From Jaltomata sinuosa (taxonomy: Eukaryota > Streptophyta > Magnoliopsida > Solanales > Solanaceae): 64,000 nt of DNA. How positions within the stretch are numbered: the first letter of the stretch is position 1; every line of letters starts with the position of its first letter. Below the pieces are notes generated by a model. It was not told the origin of the DNA. It saw only the letters and a list, made by a program, of their open reading frames with translations, and ran no database searches. The stretch lies in assembly GCA_003996215.1 (NCBI GenBank), contig QJPP01007588.1:1-64000 (forward strand), read 5' to 3'. Of the stretch, positions 46,767 to 58,954 are shown piece by piece. Made by a program: the position numbers and the translations under genes.

Positions 46767-49700
46767 TATCATGACCCGATTTCTCAAGTCATGATGGCAC
46801 CTAAAAGCCCCCAGTAGGCGAATCAATCCCCATAGCCCGGAACTATTAGTAATGGGCTACTACCTAACCAAAATCGCACAATAAGCCGAAGTAAGCAGAA
46901 GCAAAATGTAAAGGTAGACAAAGCGGAAGCAAAACTCGAATATATACATAAAGGAAGCTACACCAACCCCAAGACTTGGTATCGATAGTAAAAAATCTTC
47001 TAATAGAGTACAAGTTCTAGAAGTAACAAAATACAATACAATTTGTCTTCAAAAGTACAAGGAGTAACAGTGCCAAAAGATGAGATACAGTCAAGCCCCG
47101 ACCATCAGGCGCTCACCCAAGTCTCAAATATCCACAATCTGCATAAGTCTCCAATGCGATCAACGGCAAAAGCTTAACTAATATCTGTACATAAAGTGCA
47201 GAAGTATAGTATGAGCACCAAAACAACGGGTACTCAGTAAGTATCATCAGCTGACTGAGCGCATATAAGATATAAAAGCAAAAAGTAACAGATAGCAAGA
47301 AAGCAGTCACTGAGGCAATAAAGAAAGCACAAGGAACTAGCACAGAGAATAGGCAACCAAAAGCTACAAGTAAAACATGCTAGCATAAAGGATACAATTA
47401 CACAGAATCACAGGTGAAGGAAAAGATAACGCACCTGGGGTCCTTGAACATAAATATAAGTAAGCAAAGAGAGCGAGAGAGAGTTGAGAAAAGGCGGTAT
47501 ACTGGTAACCTCAAGTAAAGGGAAAAGATGCAAAGCAATCGAACATACTCAAAATGGAATCAACAAGTGTAGGGAAATCATTGCACCAATCCAATCACAT
47601 GATAGCATAGACAGGAAATTCACCTCATAAGTACAACCTTAGGATGGAATAACTAACCCACAATAATCGAGAGATACCGCTCAACTCCCAACAAGGATAG
47701 AACCAGAGCTTCACACTCTGCTCATAAGGCCACACAAAGGTGCCTCAATAAGATAGGACTTCCTAGCCCTCTCAATAATCAGAAATCCCATAATCGAAGC
47801 CTCAATGGGCTAACCATCACTAATCCTTTGATAACCGAGTGTCAAGACAAACTCTAAATAAAAACATGAGTAAATATGATCTACCTACAGTCCCAACGGG
47901 TCACCTATACAACCGAGGAACACAATCAAGAGAAAACAAACCCTTCGGCCGCCCATACAACTAGAGCATACATTGAACACACAGCAACCAAGGGTGGAAT
48001 TCGAGTGAAACATGCATGATGATGATTGATGGAACCGATAATAGTAACTCTGTATGAACCTCCCTCGGCACGCCCAGCGCACCGACAGGAGGACACATGA
48101 TGGGTCTTGCCTGCTATACCTCATCTTACACTGTATACCCCTCTTCCGGCATGCTCGACCCTTTGGCCAGGTCTTGGAACAGCAGGGCCTATGGAGATCC
48201 CTGACCACATACAATAACAACCATGAAATCTCAGAGAATCAGAACCTCGAAGTACATGCCTGGAATTGAACCAGGTCTAAAATAGTAGTAGTAATCTCAA
48301 AAGACCCTTTCAAAGGGTGCCCGAAGTAATACTTAGGTCTAAATCAGTGATCAAAGTCTCAGTAACCCTATCCAAGGGTGCCCAAAGTGTGGCTGGGTCT
48401 AGAACTGTAGTAAATCAAGTCTAGTGCTCCGCCCAGCAGAGACTAGCATCAGTAATAAAATCAGTGCGAAATCATCCAAAATCCCTATTTCTATCATCAA
48501 TCATACCAAAAATAGCCCCCCGAGGCCATGCAAGTTTAGGGAAACCGTTTGTAGCGGCTCGCAGCCAACTGTAGTAAAACCTGTACAGGAAAACCTTTTT
48601 CATAGATGATATGCTTGCACAAAAATATACAATTAGCCCAGTGGCTCACAATAATTCCTATCAGCCCTACACAGGCCCAGCAGCTACTCAGCAGACATAA
48701 CCATCCTAAAAGGATCATCTCTATGTTTGGGACTCGCGGACATTCCCCAAATAACCCACCATCTATGTTCCAGAGTCAATACAAGGCCGCACAGGATCAC
48801 AAGGGTAATATATAATACTACACAAATACTACAAACAACGTATGAATTAAACGGATGAACAAGGCAGACAAGGTCTGGGGTACCAACCTATAACATCCCA
48901 CCCAAGGATGCTAATTAATTTAGTTATAGCCTATATACGCAGAGTCTAGGTAGAGAAATCCATAACCTACCTGTCATCCGAGGAATAGCTGCGGGGACGG
49001 CGTCGTCCAGGCTCGAACTTCTCCGAAAAGCTCCAATTTGCAAAACTAATATCAAATCAGTAATCTATACGTCAAAACAAGACTAATAATACCCATAATG
49101 CCATAAACACAACCATGTCAAAATCTGGGTCACAAACGGGTCCGTGGGCCCCATAATCCAAAATTAGAAATGAAAATTACAATTGTTTTCCTTACAATCC
49201 CAAGAGTGCATGCCCAAAAATTGAGCGAAAACAGACAACAAATGGGGCTCAAAACAACCCTCTAAACCCAAGAAATTAAGATGGAAATTTTAAAGAAATA
49301 ACCGAAAATTGGACAAGAAAGCTTACCAAAAGAATGGAAATTGAGGACAACATGGGTTATCCTTCAAGACCACTAGCATGCACAAGCTGGAGGGGTAGAA
49401 TCTACACAATATTCCAAGCTTGGGTCATGAGCATCAATGGAGGTTTATGCAACAATGGAGGAAATTGGTTTTGGGAAGAAGAGGACCTACCAATAATCGA
49501 AGGATCACAAATTATCGATGAACAATTGACCTCCCCAAGGTTAGGACTGAAATGGAGCAATTTAGAGAGTGATTTAGGTGCCAAGGAGTAGAGCAAAATG
49601 AAGAAAAATGGCTGGAAAAATGAAGGCCAAAGAATTATATAGTTGTTGGTCGCTGGTCAGCGCTATCGCGCTACAGGAGCGCGATAGCACTGAAGGGAAA

Positions 49701-50475
49701 AACTCAAACCAGCGCAATCGCGCTTGAGTAGTGCGATCGTACTGAAGGGGAAAACGCAGGCCAGCGCTATAGAGCTAAAGGAGCGCGATCACGCTGAAGG
49801 CCGCCAGAACCAGAGAAAACCAGCAACAACTAAAACTTCTACGGGATATTTCAGGCACAATCGGAACCCGATACTCACAAAAAAATATTCTATTTGAGTG
49901 GAAACGACGTTTTGGACTCAATGAAATCATTGAAACTCCCATACAAGGTCGTTTCGAAAGAATGTTAACCCAAGTCAACACTAGCTAATGCCAACCGAGC
50001 ATCCAAAATGAGCCCGGCTCACCTGGGACCTGAACCAACCACCTACCTAAACCAAACTTGACATTCCAGAGCTAACGATGCTGACGAAATTCCCATTCGA
50101 GGCCATCTTCTCCAAATGTTGACAAAAGTCAACCAAACCAGCCCAACTAGCCTGACAACACAGAACAACAGAGAATTCAAAGCTGAAAACCTCCTGGATC
50201 CCGACCAAAGGTCCCTCTAGACCAAAGTCAACGCTTTGGAACTAACGGAACTATCGGAATTTGATTCCGAGCGCGTTCGCCAAGAATGTTGACTGTAGTC
50301 AACAGTTTCAAAAGTTAAAAGCTCTAAAATAAGGAATGGTCAAAAAGACCAAGAAAATAACCCAGGCACCAAACTACCGGTCCCAGCAAGCCATAGTTGA
50401 CTTGAGTTCGCTACATGCAAGCTCTAATGGTACAAGAAAGGTGGAAACATGTAAATGATTGGAAGGGTCATTACA
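46767..50475 (-). mobile_element. 5' LTR of gutted Tekay derivative (3.7 kb)
   Basis: On the minus strand it runs from TGTAATGACCC to GGGTCATGATA, where the terminal CA has become TA. R/U5 resembles 25404-27500. U3 has the island at 49655-49800 and TATA near 49635. Open frames of 60-110 residues within it match nothing. Confidence 0.85.
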
Positions 50476-50643
50476 AGGCACCAAGCGCGTTTGAGAAGCA
50501 CGAGTAGAGAAACAATGTAACGTGTATGACTAACCCTATGATATGAAAACTCACATTCACAATAATTAAAAGCATCAAGCCCGACAAGGGCGCAATATAA
50601 ATCATATAAAAGATAAAGGCCCTACGAGGGCAGAATCACATAA
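50476..50643 (-). mobile_element. 3' flank of T32 host element, left piece
   Basis: A short piece of the host element between the Tekay LTR and the three-LTR block. It has two units of the GCCCGACAAGGGC array (50579 and 50619), which continues beyond the block at 58758. It ends with the TSD CATAA (50639-50643). Confidence 0.65.
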
Positions 50644-52165
50644 TGATCTTAGGCATATTTACACACCTAAGTGTCATTATTTATGCACGTTTGGCTTAGT
50701 TTTGAGGATAACTTGATGTGCTATTGAAGAATATAGTGTGTAAAGGGTGTAATTTGTAGATAATGTACTTGTTTATAGTGTTTAGGTGCATTTGGAATAA
50801 GTAATGAGTCAAAATGATCAAACAGAGTTTAAACGAGGAAACTAGTGTTGCGAGCTTGAGCTATGCCTATTCTAGTCTACTTTGATGAGATTTATTATGT
50901 TGTATGGACTTATATGTGTGTTGAGATATTGTAGGAGACCTTTGGAGTAGCTATGGAAGCTAATTGAAGCCTACGAACAAGCTACAAACCATTGGAACTC
51001 AAAGCAAGATGGAAAGAGTTTGTGGGAGCCAAAATGGACAGCCAAGAAGCACCCCTGGGCCACGGAGGCTAAGCTCTGCTATAGGTAGCATGACATGGAG
51101 CTGGAGCAGCTTTGAAGCTGCCAAACTCTAGTGGCCAGGCGCATTTTGGGCATGACATGGAAGCTGCTAGGAGCGATAAGCAGCGTGACACGCTGCCTAG
51201 CCTCTGTGATGGGCAGGGTGTCACGGACTCTGTCCCCGGCAGATTCAACTTGTCCTACACTATAAATAGGACACTAAGTTTCAATTGTACACATTATTGG
51301 ATGTCTTTGGATTGAAAAAACACAAGGAGGAGGCTACTTTAGGGTTCTTATTCTCTTTTTTTTCATTACTTAATTCTTGTATGAACTACATCAATTTTGT
51401 AATTGCTAATTAGATTATGACTGGTTAAACACCCTCTTTCTAGGGTTGATGATACAACACAAATGTTTGATTATGGTTTTATAGTTGGTTTAATTGTTTA
51501 TCATGTCTTGTGATTTTTCTTACGTTCTTATTTTACTATTCTAAAGCGTCATGAACTTTAGGATACATCTAAGTCTCAAAATGAATTTACCATAGGAGTT
51601 AAGAGACGGAATGACGAATGTAAGAGGCATGGATCAAATCTTTTGTTGTTAGTTAGCAATTATAGAGAATGATTTGCGGTTAGGATAGAGATATACCTAA
51701 ACTCCCCACTTGGTTAATAAAACGGGAAGATAGTTGAATGCATCTGAAGTAAAGACTCACATCCACGCTCAATGATGTAGTTGTGAGATTACTTTGGGTA
51801 GATGACTTAGAGGATGACCATTCCTAGGTTATAATATCAACCCTGTAATTCAACAATCACGATAAACACCAACACTGGCTATAAACCATAATTAAGCATG
51901 ATTGTGTAGTGAATGTCTCAACCCTGGATCTCTCCTTATATTTTTTACAATCAAAATTTCTTATCATCGTCGGTTCTAGTAATTAATTATAAAAGTAAAT
52001 CTCAAACTCTTGGTTACAAATCGCATTTGTTAAATTTCAATAGTAATACGTAAGTTGGATTGTTTGCTAAGCCCCAAGTTCCTGTGGGATCGATATTCGG
52101 CTCGAAAGAGCCACTGTATTAGTTGCACAATCACGTACACTTGTTTGTGCACTTGGGACGCAATA
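50644..52165 (+). mobile_element. LTR1 of the three-LTR block
   Basis: It runs from TGATCTTAGG to ACGCAATA (CA mutated to TA). It contains a word island at 51060-51235 and TATAAATA at 51261-51268. It is the same family as the split solo LTR at 968-22117. Confidence 0.88.
51261..51268 (+). promoter_or_regulatory. TATA box of LTR1
   Basis: CACTATAAATAGGACAC follows the island by about 25 bases; an identical context is at 54697-54704 in LTR2. Confidence 0.7.
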
Positions 52166-54079
52166 AGTTTTTGGCGCCGTTGCCGGGGACTTAGAAATTA
52201 AGTATTTATCTATATTAGACTTTTTGTTTATATTTATTTAAGTTTTTGTATATATTTTATTCTTTGTATAGATAGTTTTTTTGTGTTTTCTTGTGTGTTT
52301 TAATTTTTACAAATTTGGGTAAGTGTGAGTACCCTAATTTGAAGTTAAGGAGCATGGTTAGGCTTAAGTGTGGGGTCATGTGACCCTTGATGAAAATTGA
52401 GAAAATATATTGTTAGCTAGGCCCTAGAGGCCTCAGGGAGTATTTCTATCTTTACTTTTAAATTATACTTTGGGGACAACGTATGGTTTTAAGTGTGGGG
52501 TGTGAATCTTCCGATTTGTTTAGGGTGAAGTGCGCTATAGGAGTAGATAATATCTTATTTATTTGCATGATTTTGACTAGATTGAAAAGAATTACAAAAA
52601 ATATTTTATCTTTTTTTGTTTTTAGTTTTGTGTTTGGTCTGTTTAAAAGAAACACACTTCACCCACCCCTCAATTTTTCTTTTTGATTTTTTTCTGGGCG
52701 GAGCCCTTTGAACCCAGTATTCTTTTGTTTTGTAAGAGTAAATTTTAAAAAAATTGTCTTTAGGAATAAATAGGGATGCTCTTGCTAGGTCATACACATG
52801 ATTACTTGTTGCAAGTTGGTGTTTACTTCTATGGCATGTTTTGAAAAATTAAATGACTATCGTGAGATACCTAGGCTCTTTTATCTGACTCTTGTTGGCT
52901 TAAATTTAAATTCAAAAAATTGCTTGGTCGAGAGTCTATAGGTAGTCATCTTGATTTGAACATATGCCAAGTGTGAGTGAGGGTTTTGTTATTCCATGAT
53001 TGCATTTTGGTGTTTAGAACTTGCCCCGTGTGTTTGAAAAGCGAAATAAAGAATGTTGAGTTTAGGAGATGATATAGGCATTTCTTTGATAGCCATATTT
53101 TATACCCTCTTTATCTACCTTTGAGCATGAGCGTAGCTATCCCCGTTGAGCCTTTAGCCTATTATTTGGTAGCCTCATGTATAGCTTTTCCATTTCTTTC
53201 AAGTGCCCATAATTTGATCCAGAACTCCTAAGCGCTTTAGTTGAAAAATTAAGATGATAAGGAGTGTAAGATTATTGAAGAAGGAAAAGTGAAGTGTAGC
53301 CCCAATGAAATAGCTTTCCAAATGTGTTGAAAAGGGTTATACGTTATTGGTATGGAGTAATGAAATGAAAAAGATAAATTGATCAAAAGAAGTAACTCAT
53401 GTGTTGATAGTAAATACTCTCTACTAAAGATGTGTAAGCTAACTTGTAAAGATGGGGCAAAACAAAGAGAGTTGGGAAGATAATATTGGTGTAATAATAG
53501 GTTGGTTGGAGATAAGTTCAATGTAAAGTGTGATGTATTAAATCGCTTAGGGAAGATAGTCACTATTCTTTACCAAATAGTTTCTACCCGTCCCTTAGCC
53601 TACATTACAACCCTTAAAGTCCTACTTGATCTTGAACTTTGAAATTATGACATTAGTGGAGTACTACACTACGGGCAAGCCTATGGTTCATCTAATGTAA
53701 CATGTGAATTCTTTGTGAGAGTGAGAGAAATTTGATTCTTACACCCATTCTTATGTTATGTGTTAGTAATATCAGTAACTCTCTTATGGTGAGGGCGCTT
53801 GTTTGATGATATATAGGTGACTTATATGATCCCTTTGTTGAGTAATGTGCATGAGTTTGCCAACTGAGTAGAGTCAATTCTTGAGGCTAGGAAGTCTTGA
53901 AGTAGTATTCATGTGATTCAAGTTGTAATATGGCATGCCGAATGTAGAACTTGCTATTCATGTAGTCGTTATAGTTCTAGCATGAGTTTCGTAGTTTTAG
54001 TAGATATGGTGGAGTCTTCCTTAAGTGTGATTAGTGTAGAGAGTTGTTCGAGGACGAACAAGGCTTTAAGTGGGGGTGG
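52166..54079 (+). mobile_element. Interior 1, non-coding
   Basis: 1.9 kb with no coding frame of note. It has ordered short blocks shared with interior 2, such as CCTTTGAACC, AAGCGAAATAAA, CATTACAACCC and GGGCAAGCCTAT, and ends TTCGAGGACGAACAAGG plus polypurine tract AAGTGGGGGTGG (54068-54079) before LTR2. It looks like the 3' untranslated part of a larger Tat-type element that has lost its genes. Confidence 0.75.
52172..52189 (+). promoter_or_regulatory. tRNA-Asp primer-binding site
   Basis: TGGCGCCGTTGCCGGGGA, an 18-base perfect complement to the 3' end of plant tRNA-Asp, as used by Athila/Tat/Ogre-type elements, six bases after LTR1. Confidence 0.92.
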
Positions 54080-55601
54080 TGATCTTAGGCGTATTTATAC
54101 ACCTAAGTATTATTATTTATGCGTGTTTAGCTTAGTTTTGAGGATAACTTGATGTGCTATTGAGGTATATAGTGTGTAAAGGGTGTACTTTGTGGCTAAT
54201 GTACTTGTTTATAGTGTTTAAGGTGCATTTGGAACAAGTAATGAGTCAAAACAATCAAATAGAGTTTAAACGAGGAAACTAGTGTTGCCACCTTAAGCTA
54301 TGCGTATTCTAGTCTACTTTGATGAGCTTTATTATATTGTATGGACTTATGTGTGTGGTGATCTGTTGTAGGAGACCTTTGGAGGCTCTATGGAAGCTAA
54401 TTGAAGCCTACGAACAAGCTACAAACCATTGGAACTCAAATCAAGATGGAAAGAGTTCGTGGAAGCGAAAATGGCCAGCCAAAAAGCACCACCGTGCCAC
54501 GGAGGCTAAGCTCTGCTACAGGCAGCGTGACACAGAGGTGGAGAAGCTTTAAAGCTGCCAAACTCCAGTGTCCAGGCGCGTTTTGGGCATGACACGGAGG
54601 CTGCCAGGCGCGATGAGCAGCGAGACATGCTGCCAAGCCTCCGCGATGGGTAGGGTGTCACGGACCCTGCCCCGGCGGGTTCAACTTGTCCTACACTATA
54701 AATAGGACACCTAGTTATAATTTTACACATACTTGGATGTCTTTGGATTGCAAAAAAACAAGGAAGAGTCTGCTTTAGGGTTCTTATTCTCTTCTTTTTC
54801 ATTACTTAATTCTTGTATGAACTACATCAATTTTTTAATTGCAAATTAGATTATGAGTAGCTAAACACCCTCTTTTTAGAGTTGAGGGTACAACATGAAT
54901 GTTTGATTATGGTTTTATAGTTGGTTTAATTATTTATCATGTGTTATGATTGTTCTTACGTTCTTATTTTACTATTCTAAAGTGTCATGAACTTTAGTAT
55001 ACATCTAAGTCTCAAAATGAATTGACCATAGGAATTAAGAGACGGAATGAAGAACGTAGGAGGTGTGGATCATATCTTTTGTTGTTAGTTAGCAATTATA
55101 GAGAATAATTTGCGGTTAGGATAGAGATATTCCTAAACTCCCCACTTGGTTAATAAAATGGGAAGATAGTTGAATGCATTCGAAGTAAAGACTCACATCC
55201 CCATTTAACGATGTAGTTGTGAGATTACTTTGGGTAGATGACTTAGAGGATGACCATTCTTGGGTTGTAATATCAACCCCGTAATTCAACAATCACGATA
55301 AATACCAACACCGGCTATAAAACATAATTAAGCATGATTGTATAGTGAATGTCTCAACCCTGGATCTCTCCTTATATTGTTTACAATCCAAATTTGTTAT
55401 CATCGTTGGTTCTAATAATTAGTTATAAAAGTACATCTCAAACTCTTGGTTACATATCGCATTTGTTAAATTTGAATAGTAATACGTAAGTTAGATTGTT
55501 TGCTAAGCACCAAGTCCATGTGGGATCGATATTCGGCTCGAAAGAGCCACTGTATTACTTGCACGACCACGTACACTTGCATGTGCACTTGGAATGCAAC
55601 A
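54080..55601 (+). mobile_element. LTR2 of the three-LTR block
   Basis: 1522 bp, the same length as LTR1 and close in sequence. Island 54480-54680, TATA 54697. It ends TGCAACA and is followed by AGTTTTTGGCG, after which the primer site is cut. Confidence 0.88.
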
Positions 55602-57451
55602 AGTTTTTGGCGATAGCTTTTTTATGTTTTTTTGTGTGTGTCTTTATTTTTACAGGTTTGGGGAAGTCTGAGTACCCGAGTTTGAAGCTAAGGAGCATGG
55701 TTGGCCTTAAGTGTAGTGTAATGCGATCCTTGATGAAAATTGAGAAAACATGTTGTTAGCTAGGCTCTAGAGGACCTCAGGGAGTATCTCTTACCCTTCT
55801 TCTTAATCTTTTTTTATAAATTGTTTTGGGTACAAAGCATGATTTTAAGTGTGGGGTGAAGAATCTTTCTATAATTATGAATTTAGGGTGAGTATGCCAT
55901 AGGATTTTATTTTATTTGAGTTTAATTAAAATAAAAAAAATATATATATATAGAAAAAAATACAAAAAATGATTATTTTTTTTAATTTATTATTTTAGCT
56001 TTTAAGCGGCATATCTCATTCACTCCTTGGTTTTTTTTATGCCTCGATTCTTTTTCGAGGGGGGACCCTTTGAACCGAGTAATTTTTTATTTTTTTAGAG
56101 TAACTTTTATTTTAATTTTTTTACTTTTTTATTTTTATTCTTAGGAGTATTTTTTTTATTTTTTGTTTGGAGAGAGAAAGAAAAGAACTTTTTGAACTTG
56201 TTTTATACTAGCAATTCAGGCCTGAGTTTGAGTAGTACTTTTCTGTGAGTGTTTGAATATAAAATAAATTAACAAACTTTTTGACACCTAGGGTCATGAT
56301 AGTGACTCTGTATATAGCTTACTTTTATCTTAGTTTGTTATGATCATGTCTATCTTAGAATAGAATTAATCCATCTTGATTGATACTTGTGCCATGTGAG
56401 GTGATGATTCTTGTATATTCCATGTTTTGTATCTTAGTGTAAAACTTGCCCTGTATGTTATTAAAGCGAAATAAAAAGTGTTGTTTTATTTATAAGATGA
56501 TAATAGGCTTTCTTTAATTTCTTTTTTAAATTTTAGCCTTTTAAGATATTATATCACTAGTTATCCCTTGAGCCTGTAACCTTTCATTTGGTAGCTGTAC
56601 TTTTTCCTTGATCCTTTTTTTGAAATCTCTAATTTTTGCGCCCTGCTTCCTTGAGCATTGTAGCATATATTGTGATAAAATTATTAAATATGAAGAAAAA
56701 GAACGATTGAGTGTAAAAGGTGACCAATGATAGTTACTTGTGATGAAAAAGGGCCCTCTTAGAAAGAATCTGACATGAAAAAAAAAGTACTTGAAAAAAA
56801 AATTATTGAAGCGTTCTTGATTTGATGAGAATACTAGTGAAAATAATTGAAGAGAGGACTGGAAAAAAAAACAAGAAAAAATAATGAATGATGGGGTCTA
56901 AAAAAAATACAAAGTGCTTAGGAAAGTGTAAGTTACTATTATATAGTTTTCCTACCCGTCCTTTAACCAACATTACAACCCGTTAAAGTCTTATTTAATT
57001 TTATTCGAGCATGCTTAAATAGTGAAGATGTACATAATGGGCAAGCCTATTGTTCTTTGTGCATAAATGTTAATTTTTTTGTGAGTGCGAGAGTTGTGCG
57101 TTAATGCAAAGTCCTTAATTTATATTCAATTCTTTAATTTGAGTGTGTGGACTATTTTTTCTGGTGAGGGCACTTGTTTCATGATAGATAGGTGATTTTA
57201 TTAGCTTTCTTTGATGGAGTAGGTGAGCAAACTAATTTGATGAGTTAGAGTCCGTCTTTGAGATTAGGAGATTTGAGGTTTGTTATTTATTTGTATGTCT
57301 TGCATAATGATCGAGAAGTGTATTTGATGTTATGAATTATTCATGGCCTAATTGTTTGTGTCAACCAAAATGGTGATATTCTTAGTTTGATTTTTTTGAG
57401 ATGATCTTTAATGTTTGCTCGAGAACGAGCAAAAGTCTAAGTGTGGGGTGG
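55602..57451 (+). mobile_element. Interior 2, primer site deleted
   Basis: It aligns with interior 1 in ordered blocks but is clearly diverged and richer in A/T runs. About 80 bases covering most of the Asp primer site are missing right after TTGGCG. It ends CTCGAGAACGAGCAAAAG and polypurine GTGTGGGGTGG before LTR3. It cannot initiate its own cDNA. Confidence 0.75.
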
Positions 57452-58739
57452 TGATGTGAGGCCAAAAGTACACATATTTAATCATTATTTATTTCATAGT
57501 TCATTATTTTATTATCATTTTTGAGCACTGATTTTATAATTATTCTTATGTGGGATATTTTTATTTGTAGGATTAAAGTGATATGAAAAGGAAGAAATTT
57601 GGAGAAGAAACAAATTAAAAATAAGAAATCATATAAGAAACTGATGGAATAAAGACCTGCACACGTGTCCAAATATAAAGATAAGAGTGCAATATTTTAA
57701 AAGTTCACTGGAAGAATTGTAAGGGCGGCGCAGCTAGAGAGTAGTGCGTTCAGAGGCACGACGCGGCAAAGCAAAAATTTGGATTTGATTTCTTCCAATT
57801 CATTTTGGATTTTCTTATTTTATTTGGGACTTTTTTTTACATTTATAAATATTTCATAGAATAACTTTTACACAAATTTTAACCTACGAGAGCTAGGAGT
57901 CGCCGTGGAGGCGGAGAAAATTAGTTTTATCTTTTCTTCTCCTTTATTAATTTTTATGATATTTTTAGATGATTTGTTGTAATTGCTCCATATCTATGTG
58001 GAGTTAAACTTCTCGTTCTAGGATTATGATAGATAACTACATGATTGTTTAGTAGACGATTGATTCGATTAAGTTTATTTATCATATTAGTTGTTCTTAT
58101 GTTCTTGTGCATACTATTTTAATGTTTGGCCGACATTAGAATAAATAGGTAATTCTCACGTGAATGGACCAAGAGAACGTAAGAATAGGACGAAGAACAT
58201 TGGAGATAAGATCATCTTTGAATTGATGTTAGAGTTAATTTGCAGTTTAGGATAGCGATATACCTAATCTGCCTTATTCGGTTGCAAACGGGATGATAAC
58301 GTTAATGCATTTGAATTAGATCCTCACATCTCCATTCAACGATATAGTTGTGAGGTTAGTTTGAATAGGCGATTAGAGGATGACCATTCCCGAATCATAT
58401 AATTAACCCCAGAATCAACAACTAGATAATCAAGCAAGTCGAGTAAATTGATTACTCAACATGATTGTTAGCGAATCCATAATCCTAGATCGATTTCACC
58501 ATATAGATTGTGTAAGAATCTGCTCTTCGTTTGGTTAATTGTTCATTAGCTAACTTCTTTTTTTTTACTTTAGTTAATAAATATATCTTTTAGTTTTTAC
58601 GTCTGAATAAATAATTAGAACTAGTTTAATTTAGTAAAATAATTAATCGACAAGTCCCTGTAGGTACGATATCTGGACTTCAAAAATCATATATTACTTG
58701 TACGACCGCGTACACTTGTGTGTGCATTAGGAAGCAACA
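57452..58739 (+). mobile_element. LTR3, diverged subfamily (1288 bp)
   Basis: It starts TGATGTGAGGCC and ends AGGAAGCAACA. Only the 3' half shows clear relation to LTR1/LTR2 (for example AGTTGTGAGGTTAGTTTG and AGGATGACCATTCC). A small GC block (GGCGGCGCAGC near 57724) precedes TATAAAT at 57844. It is a separate subfamily. Confidence 0.8.
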
Positions 58740-58954
58740 CATAACCATTCAAAACATGCCCTACAAGGGACAAATTGTCTCAAACAAGGAAATAAAGTCC
58801 CGATAAGAGTAGCAAAATAATATCTCTAGCCCGACAAAGGCAATCACCAACCAACACACAAATATAAATACACCCTCCAAACTTGAAATGAGCATTGGCC
58901 TCAATGCACAAGAAAAAAAAGTAAGAGGTAAAGTGCAAGGACTCCTTGTGCATG
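58740..58954 (-). repeat. Degenerate 38-40 bp array downstream of T32 gene
   Basis: Motif GCCCGACAAGGGC and variants at 58758, 58797 and 58829, continuing from 50579 and 50619. When the three-LTR block and one TSD copy are removed the spacings are 40, 38, 39 and 32 bases. The array lies 3' of the T32 gene on the minus strand. Confidence 0.65.

Larger units (their letters stand above)
41374..50475 (-). mobile_element. Gutted Tekay derivative, minus
   Basis: 5' LTR 46767-50475, perfect iMet primer site, a gag remnant, then 2.5 kb of unrecognisable interior and a 3' LTR reduced to U3 (41374-42837). No RT or integrase core is left. The left side is a deletion junction inside the T32 gene, so no TSD can be tested. 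Confidence 0.85.
50644..58739 (+). mobile_element. Three-LTR block of tRNA-Asp-primed LARD elements
   Basis: Order: LTR1 (50644-52165), interior 1 (52166-54079), LTR2 (54080-55601), interior 2 (55602-57451), LTR3 (57452-58739), all plus. CATAA stands immediately on both outer sides (50639-50643 and 58740-58744). LTR1 and LTR2 are near-identical, while LTR3 is a distant relative. No gag or pol anywhere. See the findings for how this could arise. Confidence 0.85.

Noticed and set aside
54319..54802. Overlapping 60-98 aa frames on both strands
   Set aside because: They cover the LTR2 island; the matching frames in LTR1 are interrupted.
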